Below are positions 16,870 to 25,427 of a DNA stretch of 46,815 nt, piece by piece. The notes below the pieces were generated by a model. The model searched no databases. It was not told where the DNA came from and saw nothing but the letters and a program-made list of their open reading frames with translations. This DNA is from Syntrophobacteraceae bacterium (GTDB taxonomy: Bacteria; Desulfobacterota; Syntrophobacteria; Syntrophobacterales; Syntrophobacteraceae). The number at the start of each line of letters is the position of its first letter. Position 1 is the first letter of the stretch. Location: contig JARLHO010000090.1 in the NCBI GenBank assembly GCA_031292215.1, forward strand, positions 1 to 46,815, written 5' to 3'. The position numbers were made by a program, and so were the translations under genes.

Positions 16870-17820
16870 ATGGAACTATCAATTATAGTTGTCTCTCATA
16901 ATACGATGCATGTTACTCGGGATTGCCTCGAATCGATCCTCCACTCAAAGATCCAGCTTGAATATGAGCTTATCGTTGTAGACAATGCATCGTCAGATGG
17001 ATCGGTTGAAATGATCGAGCTGGATTTCCCAGAGGTGTACCTACTCAAGAACTCTACGAACTTGATGTTCGCAAAGGCGAACAATCAGGCAATGAAGATT
17101 GCACGTGGGGCGTATTTTCTCATCCTAAATAGCGACACCATTGTGGAATCTGGTAACATCGAGATGCTATACGACTTCATTCACCGCAATAGAGAGAAAG
17201 TGGCGTGTGTTGGGCCGAGGGTATTAAATGATGACAGGTCTATCCAATCTGAGGGGTATTGTCACGAGAGCGTTAGAAAGGCTGTTTGCTCTGCGTTTGG
17301 AGTTATGTATTGGCCTGTTTCAATACGATGGAAAAGAAAAGTGCTCCCTCCAGGGTATGTTTCATTCGAGGTCGGAGCCACAAGGCAGGTGGGTTGGTGC
17401 AGTGGTGCCTGTATGATGATCAACAGCGAGGCTGCTGAAAAAGCTGGCGGATTCGACGAGGATTTTTATTTTTACCATGAGGAAGTGGAGTGGTGTTATC
17501 GGGTAAGGCAGCTTGGTTATGAAGTATGGGTGCTTCCTATGTCAGGTATTGTTCACTTGGGTGGCGCATCTGTTAACGGAAAGATTGCAAAAAGTATTGG
17601 CAATAAGTTATTACAACAGAGGATGCTTTACTACAAAAAAACCTATGGTATAGGCGTGGCGTTTTTAGAGAACCTGACTGAAATACTGTGCTATAGCATG
17701 TCAGCGACCATATGCCTTGTAAGTGGTAGAAAGCAGAAATATCATGAATATGCAAATATGATCAAAACAGCGATATTTAGACTGTCTTATATTGTTGAAG
17801 ATTTATTGTCCAATATGTAG
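16870..17820 (+). CDS. Glycosyltransferase family 2 (rhamnosyltransferase-like)
   Basis: A 316-residue GT-A enzyme that probably adds a deoxysugar to the repeat unit. Motifs: MELSIIVVSHN at the N-terminus, VVDNASSDGS (UDP/dTDP-binding Asp), ILNSDT (metal-binding), GACMMINSEAAEKAGGFDEDFYFYHEEVEWCYR (acceptor and catalytic region, quoted in part: GGFDEDFYFYHEEVEWCYR). The C-terminal 70 residues contain hydrophobic helices, as in membrane-associated members of this group. It is noticeably lower in GC than the asnB-ABC block, and belongs to the AT-rich island. Confidence 0.9.
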   Translation: MELSIIVVSHNTMHVTRDCLESILHSKIQLEYELIVVDNASSDGSVEMIELDFPEVYLLKNSTNLMFAKANNQAMKIARGAYFLILNSDTIVESGNIEMLYDFIHRNREKVACVGPRVLNDDRSIQSEGYCHESVRKAVCSAFGVMYWPVSIRWKRKVLPPGYVSFEVGATRQVGWCSGACMMINSEAAEKAGGFDEDFYFYHEEVEWCYRVRQLGYEVWVLPMSGIVHLGGASVNGKIAKSIGNKLLQQRMLYYKKTYGIGVAFLENLTEILCYSMSATICLVSGRKQKYHEYANMIKTAIFRLSYIVEDLLSNM

Positions 17821-18077
17821 CAATATTAAGATCACTGACGTTTAGTGGCCGTTGCTGGTCTACTCATAGCGATTAAAGTATAGATTGAAGTGGGTTATTG
17901 TAACACTATTTCATAGTGCCACGTGCAATCTTTTTATTCTAGTAATGCTAGCGTCTCCTATTTATTTGCGTCTGTTTGGGCGATTAATGACATGACCTTA
18001 TTCTGTGTGTTCAGACTCTACGCCTGTTTTTCGGAACACGACTGGATCTGTTGCCTTGCTTACGGACGCTATTTGTC
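17821..18077. other. AT-rich intergenic stretch, no gene recognised
   Basis: About 260 bases between the GT2 stop codon and the palindromic element. One short open frame crosses it (ATG near 17923) but its translation has no recognisable domain and its 3' part is the repeat element, so it is not called. It may contain the promoter for the glycosyltransferase run starting at 18333. Confidence 0.4.
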
Positions 18078-18090
18078 GCCCTTCAGCTTC
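18078..18090 (+). repeat. Left copy of 13-bp direct repeat flanking the palindromic element
   Basis: GCCCTTCAGCTTC, identical to 18301-18313. Removing the element plus one copy restores a continuous sequence reading from TTTGTCGCCCTTC into the leader of the gene at 18333. Confidence 0.85.
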
Positions 18091-18300
18091 AATGCTGTTG
18101 CTTTAAGAAAAATCATCGACCGCAGAACCAGAGCTCCATACTTTTTGCTCTTCCTTCGTGTTCCTCGTGTTCTTCGTGGTTGACTACCTGCCCGCAAGTC
18201 TGAACGGACCTCGGGACAAAGATTCAACCACGAAGACCACTAAGAGCACGAAGGAAAAAATGGGCCTTCGAGGTGTCGATCGCCCTAAAGCAACAGCATT
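18091..18300. mobile_element. 210-bp palindromic MITE-like element with 15-bp terminal inverted repeats
   Basis: The ends AATGCTGTTGCTTTA (18091-18105) and TAAAGCAACAGCATT (18286-18300) are perfect inverse complements. Inward the arms remain partly complementary: TTCCTTCGTG...TTCTTCGTGGTTGA on the left (to about 18183) against TCAACCACGAAG...CACGAAGGAA on the right (from 18223). Only the central 40 bases are unpaired. Immediately outside both ends lies the 13-bp direct repeat GCCCTTCAGCTTC, consistent with a target duplication. No transposase is encoded, so mobilisation would have to be in trans. Confidence 0.85.
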
Positions 18301-18313
18301 GCCCTTCAGCTTC
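18301..18313 (+). repeat. Right copy of 13-bp direct repeat flanking the palindromic element
   Basis: GCCCTTCAGCTTC, 20 bases before the ATG of the downstream glycosyltransferase, so the insertion lies within that gene's promoter/leader region. Confidence 0.85.
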
Positions 18314-18332
18314 GGCTATTAGGTGAATCCCT

Positions 18333-19658
18333 ATGAAAATCGCTCACCTTGTACCATATTTTATCCCTGAGAGTGTAGGCGGGACTGAAATATACGTACT
18401 AAGGCTCTGTAAGGCGCTGAGGCAAATGGGCGATGATGTGTGCATCATCGTGCCTGGCAAGTACGCTCTGAAAACCCAGCAACAGGTCATTGAGGATATA
18501 GCAGTATATCGTTTCTCCGTGAGTGCAAGAGATTTCAGGCACGGTCTACGCGACGGTGGCGCCTTAGATGGATGGGGTCTTATCATGGAGTTTTTGCGTG
18601 ACTGGAAGCCTGATCTTTTGCACTCTCATGCAATCGGTACGATCTTCCAGACGAGGGAAATTGAGGAGGTCAAGGGATTGGGGTTGTCCGTGGTTGCTAC
18701 CCTCCATCTGCCTACCCTCGGCTACGGTTGTGCTAAAGGCACACTCATCCGAAGCATTGGAACTCCATGTGACGGAATCTCCGAGTCCGTCACATGCGCA
18801 TCCTGTGCGCTTGGACGCCATGGTCTCTCCGAACGTTTTTCTAAGAGGCTGGCGAGTTTGCCGCTGACGGCGAGTAGAATCCTTGATCTGTTTCCCGGAA
18901 AATTCGGTACAGCGGCAGGCATGAGACATCGCATCAATCGCATGCAGAGCCTTCAGCGTGAATGGATCAAGTCGATCGACGCAATTATTGCAGTTGCCGA
19001 CTGGGCAAAACGAGTTCTTTGCGAAAACGGAACACCCGCAGGAAAGGTGCATGTTATCAGGACGGGAATCGAGCCGCCAGAGACCGGCGAATCAGGCCCA
19101 GCGCTGGAGCCAGTGCAACCTCCGATTCGGATCGGATATATGGGGCGGCTGGATGAAACCAAGGGTGTACATGTAATTATCGGGGCCATGCATTCTTTGC
19201 CGGAACATACAGGGCTATCGCTCGAAATTTATGGAGACGGGGACCCTTCCTATCGCGAAAGATTGCTTGCAATGATCGGAAAAGACGAGCGCATTAAACT
19301 AAAGGGATTTGTCGAACCGGAGCTTGTTTATGGTGTGACGGCGAAGTTCGATCTTCTATGTGTGCCGTCTACCGGGGTCGAAATGTATCCTCTTGTTGCA
19401 GTTGAAGGACTCGCTGTAGGGACTCCGATTATTGCCAGTGACATCGGGGGACTTGCAGAGATCGTAATCGATGGTGTGAATGGAAAATTGTTTCCTCCCG
19501 GTGACCATATTGCACTCGCCAAAATTCTGGAGGAAATAGTGAGACAGCCCGGTATCGTGGACAGATGGCGCGGCGGTATCGGCGTACCGATAACCGTGAG
19601 TGAAATGGCGAATAAACATAGGCAGCTATACACAAACCTTCTTGGCACAAGAGTGTGA
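18333..19658 (+). CDS. Glycosyltransferase family 4
   Basis: A 441-residue GT-B enzyme. The N-terminal half starts MKIAHLVPYFIPESVGGTE, the usual GT4 glycine-rich acceptor loop. A Cys-rich insertion near residues 135-155 (containing CDGISESVTCASCALG) is typical of a subgroup of GT4 enzymes with a CxxC-like knuckle. The donor-binding half has IGYMGRLDETKGVHVII and CVPSTGVEMYPLVAVEGLA, where the E-x7-E-like motif carries EMYPLVAVE. AGGTGA precedes the ATG. The upstream MITE-like insertion may alter its expression. Confidence 0.9.
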   Translation: MKIAHLVPYFIPESVGGTEIYVLRLCKALRQMGDDVCIIVPGKYALKTQQQVIEDIAVYRFSVSARDFRHGLRDGGALDGWGLIMEFLRDWKPDLLHSHAIGTIFQTREIEEVKGLGLSVVATLHLPTLGYGCAKGTLIRSIGTPCDGISESVTCASCALGRHGLSERFSKRLASLPLTASRILDLFPGKFGTAAGMRHRINRMQSLQREWIKSIDAIIAVADWAKRVLCENGTPAGKVHVIRTGIEPPETGESGPALEPVQPPIRIGYMGRLDETKGVHVIIGAMHSLPEHTGLSLEIYGDGDPSYRERLLAMIGKDERIKLKGFVEPELVYGVTAKFDLLCVPSTGVEMYPLVAVEGLAVGTPIIASDIGGLAEIVIDGVNGKLFPPGDHIALAKILEEIVRQPGIVDRWRGGIGVPITVSEMANKHRQLYTNLLGTRV

Positions 19659-19764
19659 TAAATAAGCTCGGAGCATCCTTTGCAAAATTCTTGATGCAGC
19701 AGTGTCGAGACTGGCAAGGGAAAGGCCTCATTGCGAACATCTTTCAGATTTTAGGCGGTAACCG

Positions 19765-21027
19765 ATGAACATTTTGTTTGGCACCCTTGCCTATCATGAA
19801 CAGGCGCAGCAAGCAGCGCTCGCGCTTCAGGAAGAAGGGTTGCTCGGCAGATGGGAAGCCGGAGGAGTAAATGCTCTTCAGAAAGACTTGACCAGTACTC
19901 TCTTAAGTATTGGCCAGAGGCTCTTCCCGGAAGCCGAGGATATTTTGAGAAGAAGAGCTGTTAAGGCGGAGCTGGTAGGCAGAGTACAATCCCACTGGGG
20001 CTGGGAAGCGGCACGATTAATTGCGGCACGTGGTCTTAAGAAGCCGCTTTTTGCAGATTGGCTGTGGGAACGGAGTGAACGGCGCCTGAGCAGACTCATG
20101 GCTCGCCTGATTCAGGGTGACAATTATGACATTGTGTACGGCTATGAGCACGGATGCCTTGAAGCATTGTACGCTGCCCGATCGGTGGGGAAGAAAAGCA
20201 TCGTGGGATTTGTGAGTCCACACCACTTGACGCGAGAAAGCATTTTGGAACCCGAATACCGGAAATTCCCAGAACTACATACCGCTGAAAGCAAAATATT
20301 ACAAGAACTTGGCCGAACACGCGACGCCCGTCGGGACCGGGAAGCTGTAATGGCTGATTTCATCGAGTGCAATTCATCCTTCACCGCGCGCTCACTTGTG
20401 GAAGCAGGATTTGAGCCCCAAAAAATCTTTGTGGCGCCATTGGGATGCCCGGATGCTATACCACGTGAACGGCTCCCTTCACGAAGCAATGGCTGCTTGC
20501 GTGTGCTTTACGCTGGAACATTGAGCGTTCATAAAGGCACTCATCTTCTTGCGCGTGCATGGAAGCGCCTCGGAGTTTACCGTAGCGCAGAGCTTCACCT
20601 TTACGGCTCAGTTCGCCTGCCACAACGGATTCTACAGGGGATAGGTGAAAATGTGTTTTTCCATGGTTCAGTGTCGCAGGCAGAACTCTTCGCTGCTTAT
20701 GAAGAAGCTTCGATCCTCTGCTTCCCAACTCTCTGTGACGGCTTCGGCCTGGTCATCGGTGAAGCATTGGCTCACGGGCTCCCTGTGCTTACGACCCGAA
20801 ACGCGGGCGGGGCGGACCTTATAGAGTCGAATCGAAATGGAGTCTTAATTGAGGCGGGGAACCTTGACCATTTAGTGGAAGCTCTCGATTGGAGCCTTCG
20901 AAATCCGAAACTGCTCCATGACATGCGCGCATCTGCGCTCGAGACGGCTCAATCCAATGACTGGAGCGCATATCGCCGGAAACTGCGCACAACCTTAAGA
21001 GAGAAGTTAAACCTAAATTATCAGTAA
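19765..21027 (+). CDS. Glycosyltransferase family 4
   Basis: A 420-residue GT-B enzyme beginning MNILFGTLAYHEQAQQAALA. The donor half has VLYAGTLSVHKGTHLLARAW and the catalytic FPTLCDGFGLVIGEALAHG motif (E-x7-E type, though here D-G-F-G-L-V-I-G-E), then GLPVLTTRNAGGADLI. Acceptor and sugar cannot be told from sequence. AGGCGGTAACCG upstream serves as the ribosome site. A 106-base spacer separates it from the previous GT. Confidence 0.88.
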   Translation: MNILFGTLAYHEQAQQAALALQEEGLLGRWEAGGVNALQKDLTSTLLSIGQRLFPEAEDILRRRAVKAELVGRVQSHWGWEAARLIAARGLKKPLFADWLWERSERRLSRLMARLIQGDNYDIVYGYEHGCLEALYAARSVGKKSIVGFVSPHHLTRESILEPEYRKFPELHTAESKILQELGRTRDARRDREAVMADFIECNSSFTARSLVEAGFEPQKIFVAPLGCPDAIPRERLPSRSNGCLRVLYAGTLSVHKGTHLLARAWKRLGVYRSAELHLYGSVRLPQRILQGIGENVFFHGSVSQAELFAAYEEASILCFPTLCDGFGLVIGEALAHGLPVLTTRNAGGADLIESNRNGVLIEAGNLDHLVEALDWSLRNPKLLHDMRASALETAQSNDWSAYRRKLRTTLREKLNLNYQ

Positions 21028-21041
21028 AGGGTGAGACTGCG

Positions 21042-21776
21042 ATGAAAGGACTGGGCCTGTTGGGGAAGTTTTTGCCTGGCCGCATCAAATCCAAATTTAA
21101 GGATTACCTGGGTGTTCCAAGTATGGAATGGGGCCTACGCAATCTTTATCGAAACGGTTTTCGGCCTGAACACATATGGGATATTGGAGCATATGAGGGC
21201 GGGTGGGCCCTGTTGGCGGCGGCTACCTTCCCCGGAGCTAAGATCCTGATGATCGAGCCACAAGTCGCAAAGCGTGATAAGCTTGGGCAACTGACGGTAA
21301 TCCACAAAGGGAAATTACATTACATTCAGGCATTATGCGGCAGACAGAAAAAGGATAAGGCGACTTTTTTCACTAATGAAACGGTCAGCTCAGTGCTTGA
21401 GGAATGGTATTCAATGGCCGCTGTCGGGCTTGAAATGCCCATGACAACACTGGATGATATTGCGCCAATATCGCCGATTGCCTCTCCCCAGCTTATCAAG
21501 CTGGATGTGCAGGGGTACGAACTGGAGGTCTTGGCTGGCGCATCCACAATGTTGAGTCATGACCCTCCAGAAGTCATCGTGATCGAAGTGTCTTTGATCG
21601 ATATCAATAAAGGCGCGCCTCTCTGGAGCGAGGTCGACCTCTGGTTATCGGCACATGGTTACAAGCTTCACGATATTTGCGGTCTGATCCGGCGCCCATC
21701 GGACAGAGCGCTGTGGCAGACTGACAGTATCTATGTTCGGAGAGACTCATCGTTGGTCGTTTCGAAGTGCTGGTGA
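21042..21776 (+). CDS. FkbM family SAM-dependent methyltransferase
   Basis: A 244-residue enzyme, second of its family in the cluster. Motif I is divergent but recognisable in HIWDIGAYEGGWALLAA (about residues 45-61), motif II in KILMIEPQ, and the family hallmark in LIKLDVQGYELEVLAGAST. GTGAGACTGCGATG forms the translation start 14 bases after the previous stop. It is only about 28% similar by eye to the FkbM protein at 9.7 kb, so it probably methylates a different sugar position. Confidence 0.88.
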   Translation: MKGLGLLGKFLPGRIKSKFKDYLGVPSMEWGLRNLYRNGFRPEHIWDIGAYEGGWALLAAATFPGAKILMIEPQVAKRDKLGQLTVIHKGKLHYIQALCGRQKKDKATFFTNETVSSVLEEWYSMAAVGLEMPMTTLDDIAPISPIASPQLIKLDVQGYELEVLAGASTMLSHDPPEVIVIEVSLIDINKGAPLWSEVDLWLSAHGYKLHDICGLIRRPSDRALWQTDSIYVRRDSSLVVSKCW

Positions 21777-21787
21777 AGAATTTGGTC

Positions 21788-22870
21788 ATGACTGGACAGA
21801 ATTTTAACTCGCTTTGCATTCTCTTGACGGTCGATCCCGAAATCCCTGTCCCTCCTGGCGAATACGGCGGTATCGAACGTATCGTCGCAATGCTTGAGAG
21901 AGGGCTGGTATCGAGCGGGCACAAAGTGTTTCTGCTTGCCCATCCGGATTCCAGGCCCTGTGGGTCGCTGATCCCATATACAGGGCGGGTAAGCCGTTCC
22001 AGAAAAGATACATTCTCGCATATGCGTCAGGTTTGGGACGCCTGCCGGCGCCACGATATAGATGTTGTCCATAGCTTTGGCAGATTGGCATATCTTCTGC
22101 CCATTCTCAGAAATCGTGTGCTTAAGATACAGAGCTACCAACGCCACGTGGCGGGCAGCCGCGTAGCATTGGGACGAAAGCTCTCCGGAGGCACGCTCCT
22201 GTTCTCAGCCTGCAGTTCTTACTGCGCGGGAACTGCAGGAGATAACGGGGCGTGGCACGTCGTCTTTAACGGGGCGCCTAGGGATGTCTTTACGTCAACA
22301 GAGGAAATAGAGTCCGATGCTCCGTTGATGTTTCTTGGCCGAATGGAGCGAATCAAAGGCCCGCATACGGCGATCCACGTGGCCAAGGCTTCCGGCAGAA
22401 AACTTATGCTTGCCGGAAACATTCCCGATACCGCTGAAGCCAGGGGATTTTTCGCAAAGGAGATCGAACCGCACCTGGATGGAAAACAAATCAATTATGT
22501 TGGCCCGGTGGAAGACGCGCAAAAGAATATCCTGCTGGGGAAGGCTTTTGCCTTTCTCATGCCGATAGAATGGGGGGAGCCCTTTGGCATAGTGATGGCG
22601 GAGGCGCTCGCATGCGGCACGCCGGTCTTGGGTTTCCCCCTTGGGGCGGTCCCGGAAGTAGTAAAAAACGGCGTTAACGGATTTCTGTGCCATAGCGTGG
22701 AAGATATGGTGAACGCCGTGGAACGAATCCCTCTTATCTCGAGGGCGCAATGCCGAAAAGATTTTGAAGAACGATTTTCCGATCGTGCAATCGTATTGGC
22801 TTACGAAGCTCTATACAGGCAAGGATTGGAGGGGATTTCGGCCAGGTATGGGGGGGCAGAGAGTGGCTGA
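21788..22870 (+). CDS. Glycosyltransferase family 4
   Basis: A 360-residue GT-B enzyme. It has the acceptor-side glycine-rich loop VPPGEYGGIERIVAML, a donor-side start PLMFLGRMERIKGPHTAI, and the catalytic region IEWGEPFGIVMAEALACGTPVLGF with the E-x7-E pair (EPFGIVMAE). The fold and motifs match enzymes of the WcaI/TuaC-like class. An upstream GTG at 21767 overlaps the FkbM stop; the ATG at 21788 is preferred because it places the first beta strand (SLCILLTVDPE) close to the N-terminus. Confidence 0.88.
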   Translation: MTGQNFNSLCILLTVDPEIPVPPGEYGGIERIVAMLERGLVSSGHKVFLLAHPDSRPCGSLIPYTGRVSRSRKDTFSHMRQVWDACRRHDIDVVHSFGRLAYLLPILRNRVLKIQSYQRHVAGSRVALGRKLSGGTLLFSACSSYCAGTAGDNGAWHVVFNGAPRDVFTSTEEIESDAPLMFLGRMERIKGPHTAIHVAKASGRKLMLAGNIPDTAEARGFFAKEIEPHLDGKQINYVGPVEDAQKNILLGKAFAFLMPIEWGEPFGIVMAEALACGTPVLGFPLGAVPEVVKNGVNGFLCHSVEDMVNAVERIPLISRAQCRKDFEERFSDRAIVLAYEALYRQGLEGISARYGGAESG

Positions 22871-24089
22871 CACGATATGCATCGTCACACCCAGCCACCT
22901 CGCTATCTCGTCGCGAACTGTAAAAGAGGCGGATGCGCTCTACCAGGCCGGGTACAGGGTCACTGTTGTTTTCGGGCAGGGCGACTCTTCAACTCTGACT
23001 GCCTACGATGCCACGATCGCCACGTCGAGAGACTGGCGGCCAAAGGCCGTGAACTGGAACCGCGATCGCCGTTGGGGCCGATGGGCGTTTAGCGGTCTAC
23101 GCCACAGGCTTTGTCGTAAGGCTTGGCGGGTCATGGAGGCCAGATTCTTTGCACCGCTTGTGCTGGGGCGGGTCTACCCGGAGCTGGCTCGCGCTGCCGC
23201 GGCAGAGAGGGCCGACCTCTATATCGGCCATTTCCCCGAAGGATTGGCTGCAGCAGGGAAAGCCGCAGAAAGGACGGGGGCTTTGCTCGCCTTTGACTCC
23301 GAAGATTTCCACCTTGGTGAAGGCGCTCCATCGACGCAGCAGGCCGTCGAAGTCATTCAAGGAAAATACCTTCCGGAATGCGCCTATGTGTCTGCATCCT
23401 CCGAAGCCATCGGCAAATGTCTCACGGAGCGCTACCCGTCATTGAGACCTGTAACGGTGTACAATGTTTTTTCTCAACCAAACGCGGGCGACTCGCTGGA
23501 TAAAGCGCCACATCGGCGACGACATCTCTCAATTTGCTGGGTTTCTCAGACGATTGGTATGGACAGGGGCTTGCAAGACGCTATTCGAGCAGTTGGACTA
23601 TTAGACAGCCCTGCCGAATTGCACATTCGTGGGACCTTTGCAAATGGGGCCGAGAGGGAATTGAAGGAGTTAGCGGAGAGGGCAGGTGTTCTGGAGCGGC
23701 TGCATTTTTATCCGCAAATAGCGCCATGGGAATTGATTGCGAGCGTGGCCAGCCATGACGTGGGACTGGCGCTGGAACAGCCATGCACTTTAAACCACCA
23801 GGTTTGCGCCGCAATTAAACTCTTTCTCTACTTTTCGGCAGGAGTGGCAGTTGCTGCCACCGACACGCCGGGACAGAGGGAAGTGCTGGAGCTGGCGCCT
23901 GGAGCCGGCGCTCTCTACCTTCCTGGAGATTACGAAGCGCTGGCTGCGATTCTAAATCGCTGGCAATCGGAGCCGGATGCACTCGCCGCCGCCAGGAAAG
24001 CGTCCGCAAGAGCGGCAGATGAACGCTTCAACTGGGCTGTGGAAGGCCGCAAGCTCGTAGCGGTTGTCAATTCTGTTCTTGGCCGCTGA
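22848..24089 (+). CDS. GT4-like glycosyltransferase, divergent
   Basis: A 413-residue protein of GT-B type. The N-terminus reads TICIVTPSHLAISSRTVKEA, the acceptor-domain pattern, and the C-terminal half has ISICWVSQTIG-like and GLALEQP...NHQVCAAIKLFLYFSAGVAVAATDTPG segments (quoted in part), where the usual E-x7-E pair is not well conserved, as in fucosyl/mannosyl GT4 variants that lack a clear first Glu. The start at 22848 overlaps the previous gene by 23 bases and follows GGAGGGG; a longer frame to 22764 would intrude on the upstream gene. Substrate unknown. Confidence 0.75.
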   Translation: MGGQRVADTICIVTPSHLAISSRTVKEADALYQAGYRVTVVFGQGDSSTLTAYDATIATSRDWRPKAVNWNRDRRWGRWAFSGLRHRLCRKAWRVMEARFFAPLVLGRVYPELARAAAAERADLYIGHFPEGLAAAGKAAERTGALLAFDSEDFHLGEGAPSTQQAVEVIQGKYLPECAYVSASSEAIGKCLTERYPSLRPVTVYNVFSQPNAGDSLDKAPHRRRHLSICWVSQTIGMDRGLQDAIRAVGLLDSPAELHIRGTFANGAERELKELAERAGVLERLHFYPQIAPWELIASVASHDVGLALEQPCTLNHQVCAAIKLFLYFSAGVAVAATDTPGQREVLELAPGAGALYLPGDYEALAAILNRWQSEPDALAAARKASARAADERFNWAVEGRKLVAVVNSVLGR

Positions 24090-24137
24090 AAGAGCCGACG
24101 TGACGATATGGCGAAGGATAGAACTCCAGGGACTCCC

Positions 24138-25427
24138 ATGAAAAAGGTATTGATAGTCGCTCCTCACTTTCCGCCCAGCAACCTGGCCGGTGTGCATCGC
24201 AGTCGCCTGTTGAGTCTCCATCTGCAGGAATTTGGCTGGGAGCCCGTCCTACTCACTGTTCATCACGATCATTATGAAGAAAACCTCGATTGGAGACTGA
24301 CCAGGTTGGTGCCTGTGGCTCTGCGTATTGAACGCGTGGGCGCGATTCCGACCAAACCGATCAGGTTGGTGGGAGACATAGGGATTCGCGGCTTTTTACC
24401 CATGCTCAAGCGAATCCTGCACAATGCACAGAGCGAGAGGGCCGATTTCATCTACATCACCATCCCTTCCAATTATGCGGCTTTGTTGGGCAGGCCGGCG
24501 CGATTCCTGACAGGGATTCCCTATGGCATCGACTATATAGACCCCTGGGTCACGCCGCTGGAACCGTTGGAGAAAATCGGGGTCAAGGCATGGCTCAGCA
24601 ATTGGTTGGCCAGATTGTTGGAGCCGGTCGCGGTGAGACATGTTTCACTCATTACGGGAGTTGCCGAGCGCTATTACGACGGTGTGCTGGAACGGAACCC
24701 TCAGCTTCTTGACAAGGCGGTCCTGGCGGCCATGCCCTATGGGGCGGCGCCGACAGACCATGACGCTGCGCGAAAGTTGGCGCTTGCCCCTTACCTATTT
24801 TCCGGCCAGCCTGCGGCAATGCGCCTCTGCTATGCCGGCGCCATGCTGCCGAGAGCTTTCGGCCCATTGGAAACCATACTGCAAGCGATTTCTGAAAAAT
24901 CCAAGTCCTGCGAGGGGGTGAAATTCGAGTTTATAGGAACCGGCAAACGGCCGGACGACCCGGAAGGGTTCAATATAAGGCCTTTGGCCGAGAAGTACGG
25001 CCTGTGGGGAACGGTGGTGAGAGAGCATCCGGCTCGCATCCCCTACCTGGATGTATTGACGCACCTTGAGGCATCAGATGCCATTTTTATTCTTGGTAGC
25101 ACAGAGCCTCACTATACGCCTTCCAAGGTATTCCAGGCTGTACTTTCGAGGAGACCTGTCTTCGCGGTTCTGCATGAGGCGAGCACTGCAGTATCGATCA
25201 TCCGGGAGTCCGGGGCGGGGATTGTTTTGACGTTCAATGGAGACCACGATTTGAGCACAATTCGTGAAGGCTTCCTCCCGGCGTTCCAGGAATTCCGAAA
25301 ATTCTGTGAGACCTTCGACCCGCTGAAGGTAAACATGGATGGGTTCGAAGCCTACTCGGCGAGGAATATGGCGAAGGTTCTGGCGAAGGCACTGGACCAG
25401 GCGTTGGAGCGCGTCAATGGAAACTAA
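24138..25427 (+). CDS. GT-B fold glycosyltransferase, GT4-like
   Basis: A 429-residue protein starting MKKVLIVAPHFPPSNLAGVH, the GT4 acceptor-loop pattern with the long insert that WbuB/TuaC-like enzymes have, then YIDYIDPWV-like (GIDYIDPWVTPLEPLEK) and donor-half strands MRLCYAGAMLPRAFGPLET and KFEFIGTGKRP. The E-x7-E motif is replaced by ILGSTEPHYTPSKVFQAVLS, which is seen in a branch of GT4 enzymes that bind differently. The ATG at 24138 has AGGGA seven bases upstream; an ATG at 24108 is also open. Its last 11 bases overlap the start of the next gene. Confidence 0.75.
   Translation: MKKVLIVAPHFPPSNLAGVHRSRLLSLHLQEFGWEPVLLTVHHDHYEENLDWRLTRLVPVALRIERVGAIPTKPIRLVGDIGIRGFLPMLKRILHNAQSERADFIYITIPSNYAALLGRPARFLTGIPYGIDYIDPWVTPLEPLEKIGVKAWLSNWLARLLEPVAVRHVSLITGVAERYYDGVLERNPQLLDKAVLAAMPYGAAPTDHDAARKLALAPYLFSGQPAAMRLCYAGAMLPRAFGPLETILQAISEKSKSCEGVKFEFIGTGKRPDDPEGFNIRPLAEKYGLWGTVVREHPARIPYLDVLTHLEASDAIFILGSTEPHYTPSKVFQAVLSRRPVFAVLHEASTAVSIIRESGAGIVLTFNGDHDLSTIREGFLPAFQEFRKFCETFDPLKVNMDGFEAYSARNMAKVLAKALDQALERVNGN

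Noticed and set aside
15000-17000. tRNA or rRNA genes
   Set aside because: No cloverleaf or rRNA-like sequence was seen here or elsewhere in the window by eye; a covariance-model scan would be needed to exclude them fully.
17923-18183. 86-codon open frame crossing into the palindromic element
   Set aside because: Its 3' third is the repeat element and no domain is visible; more likely chance.
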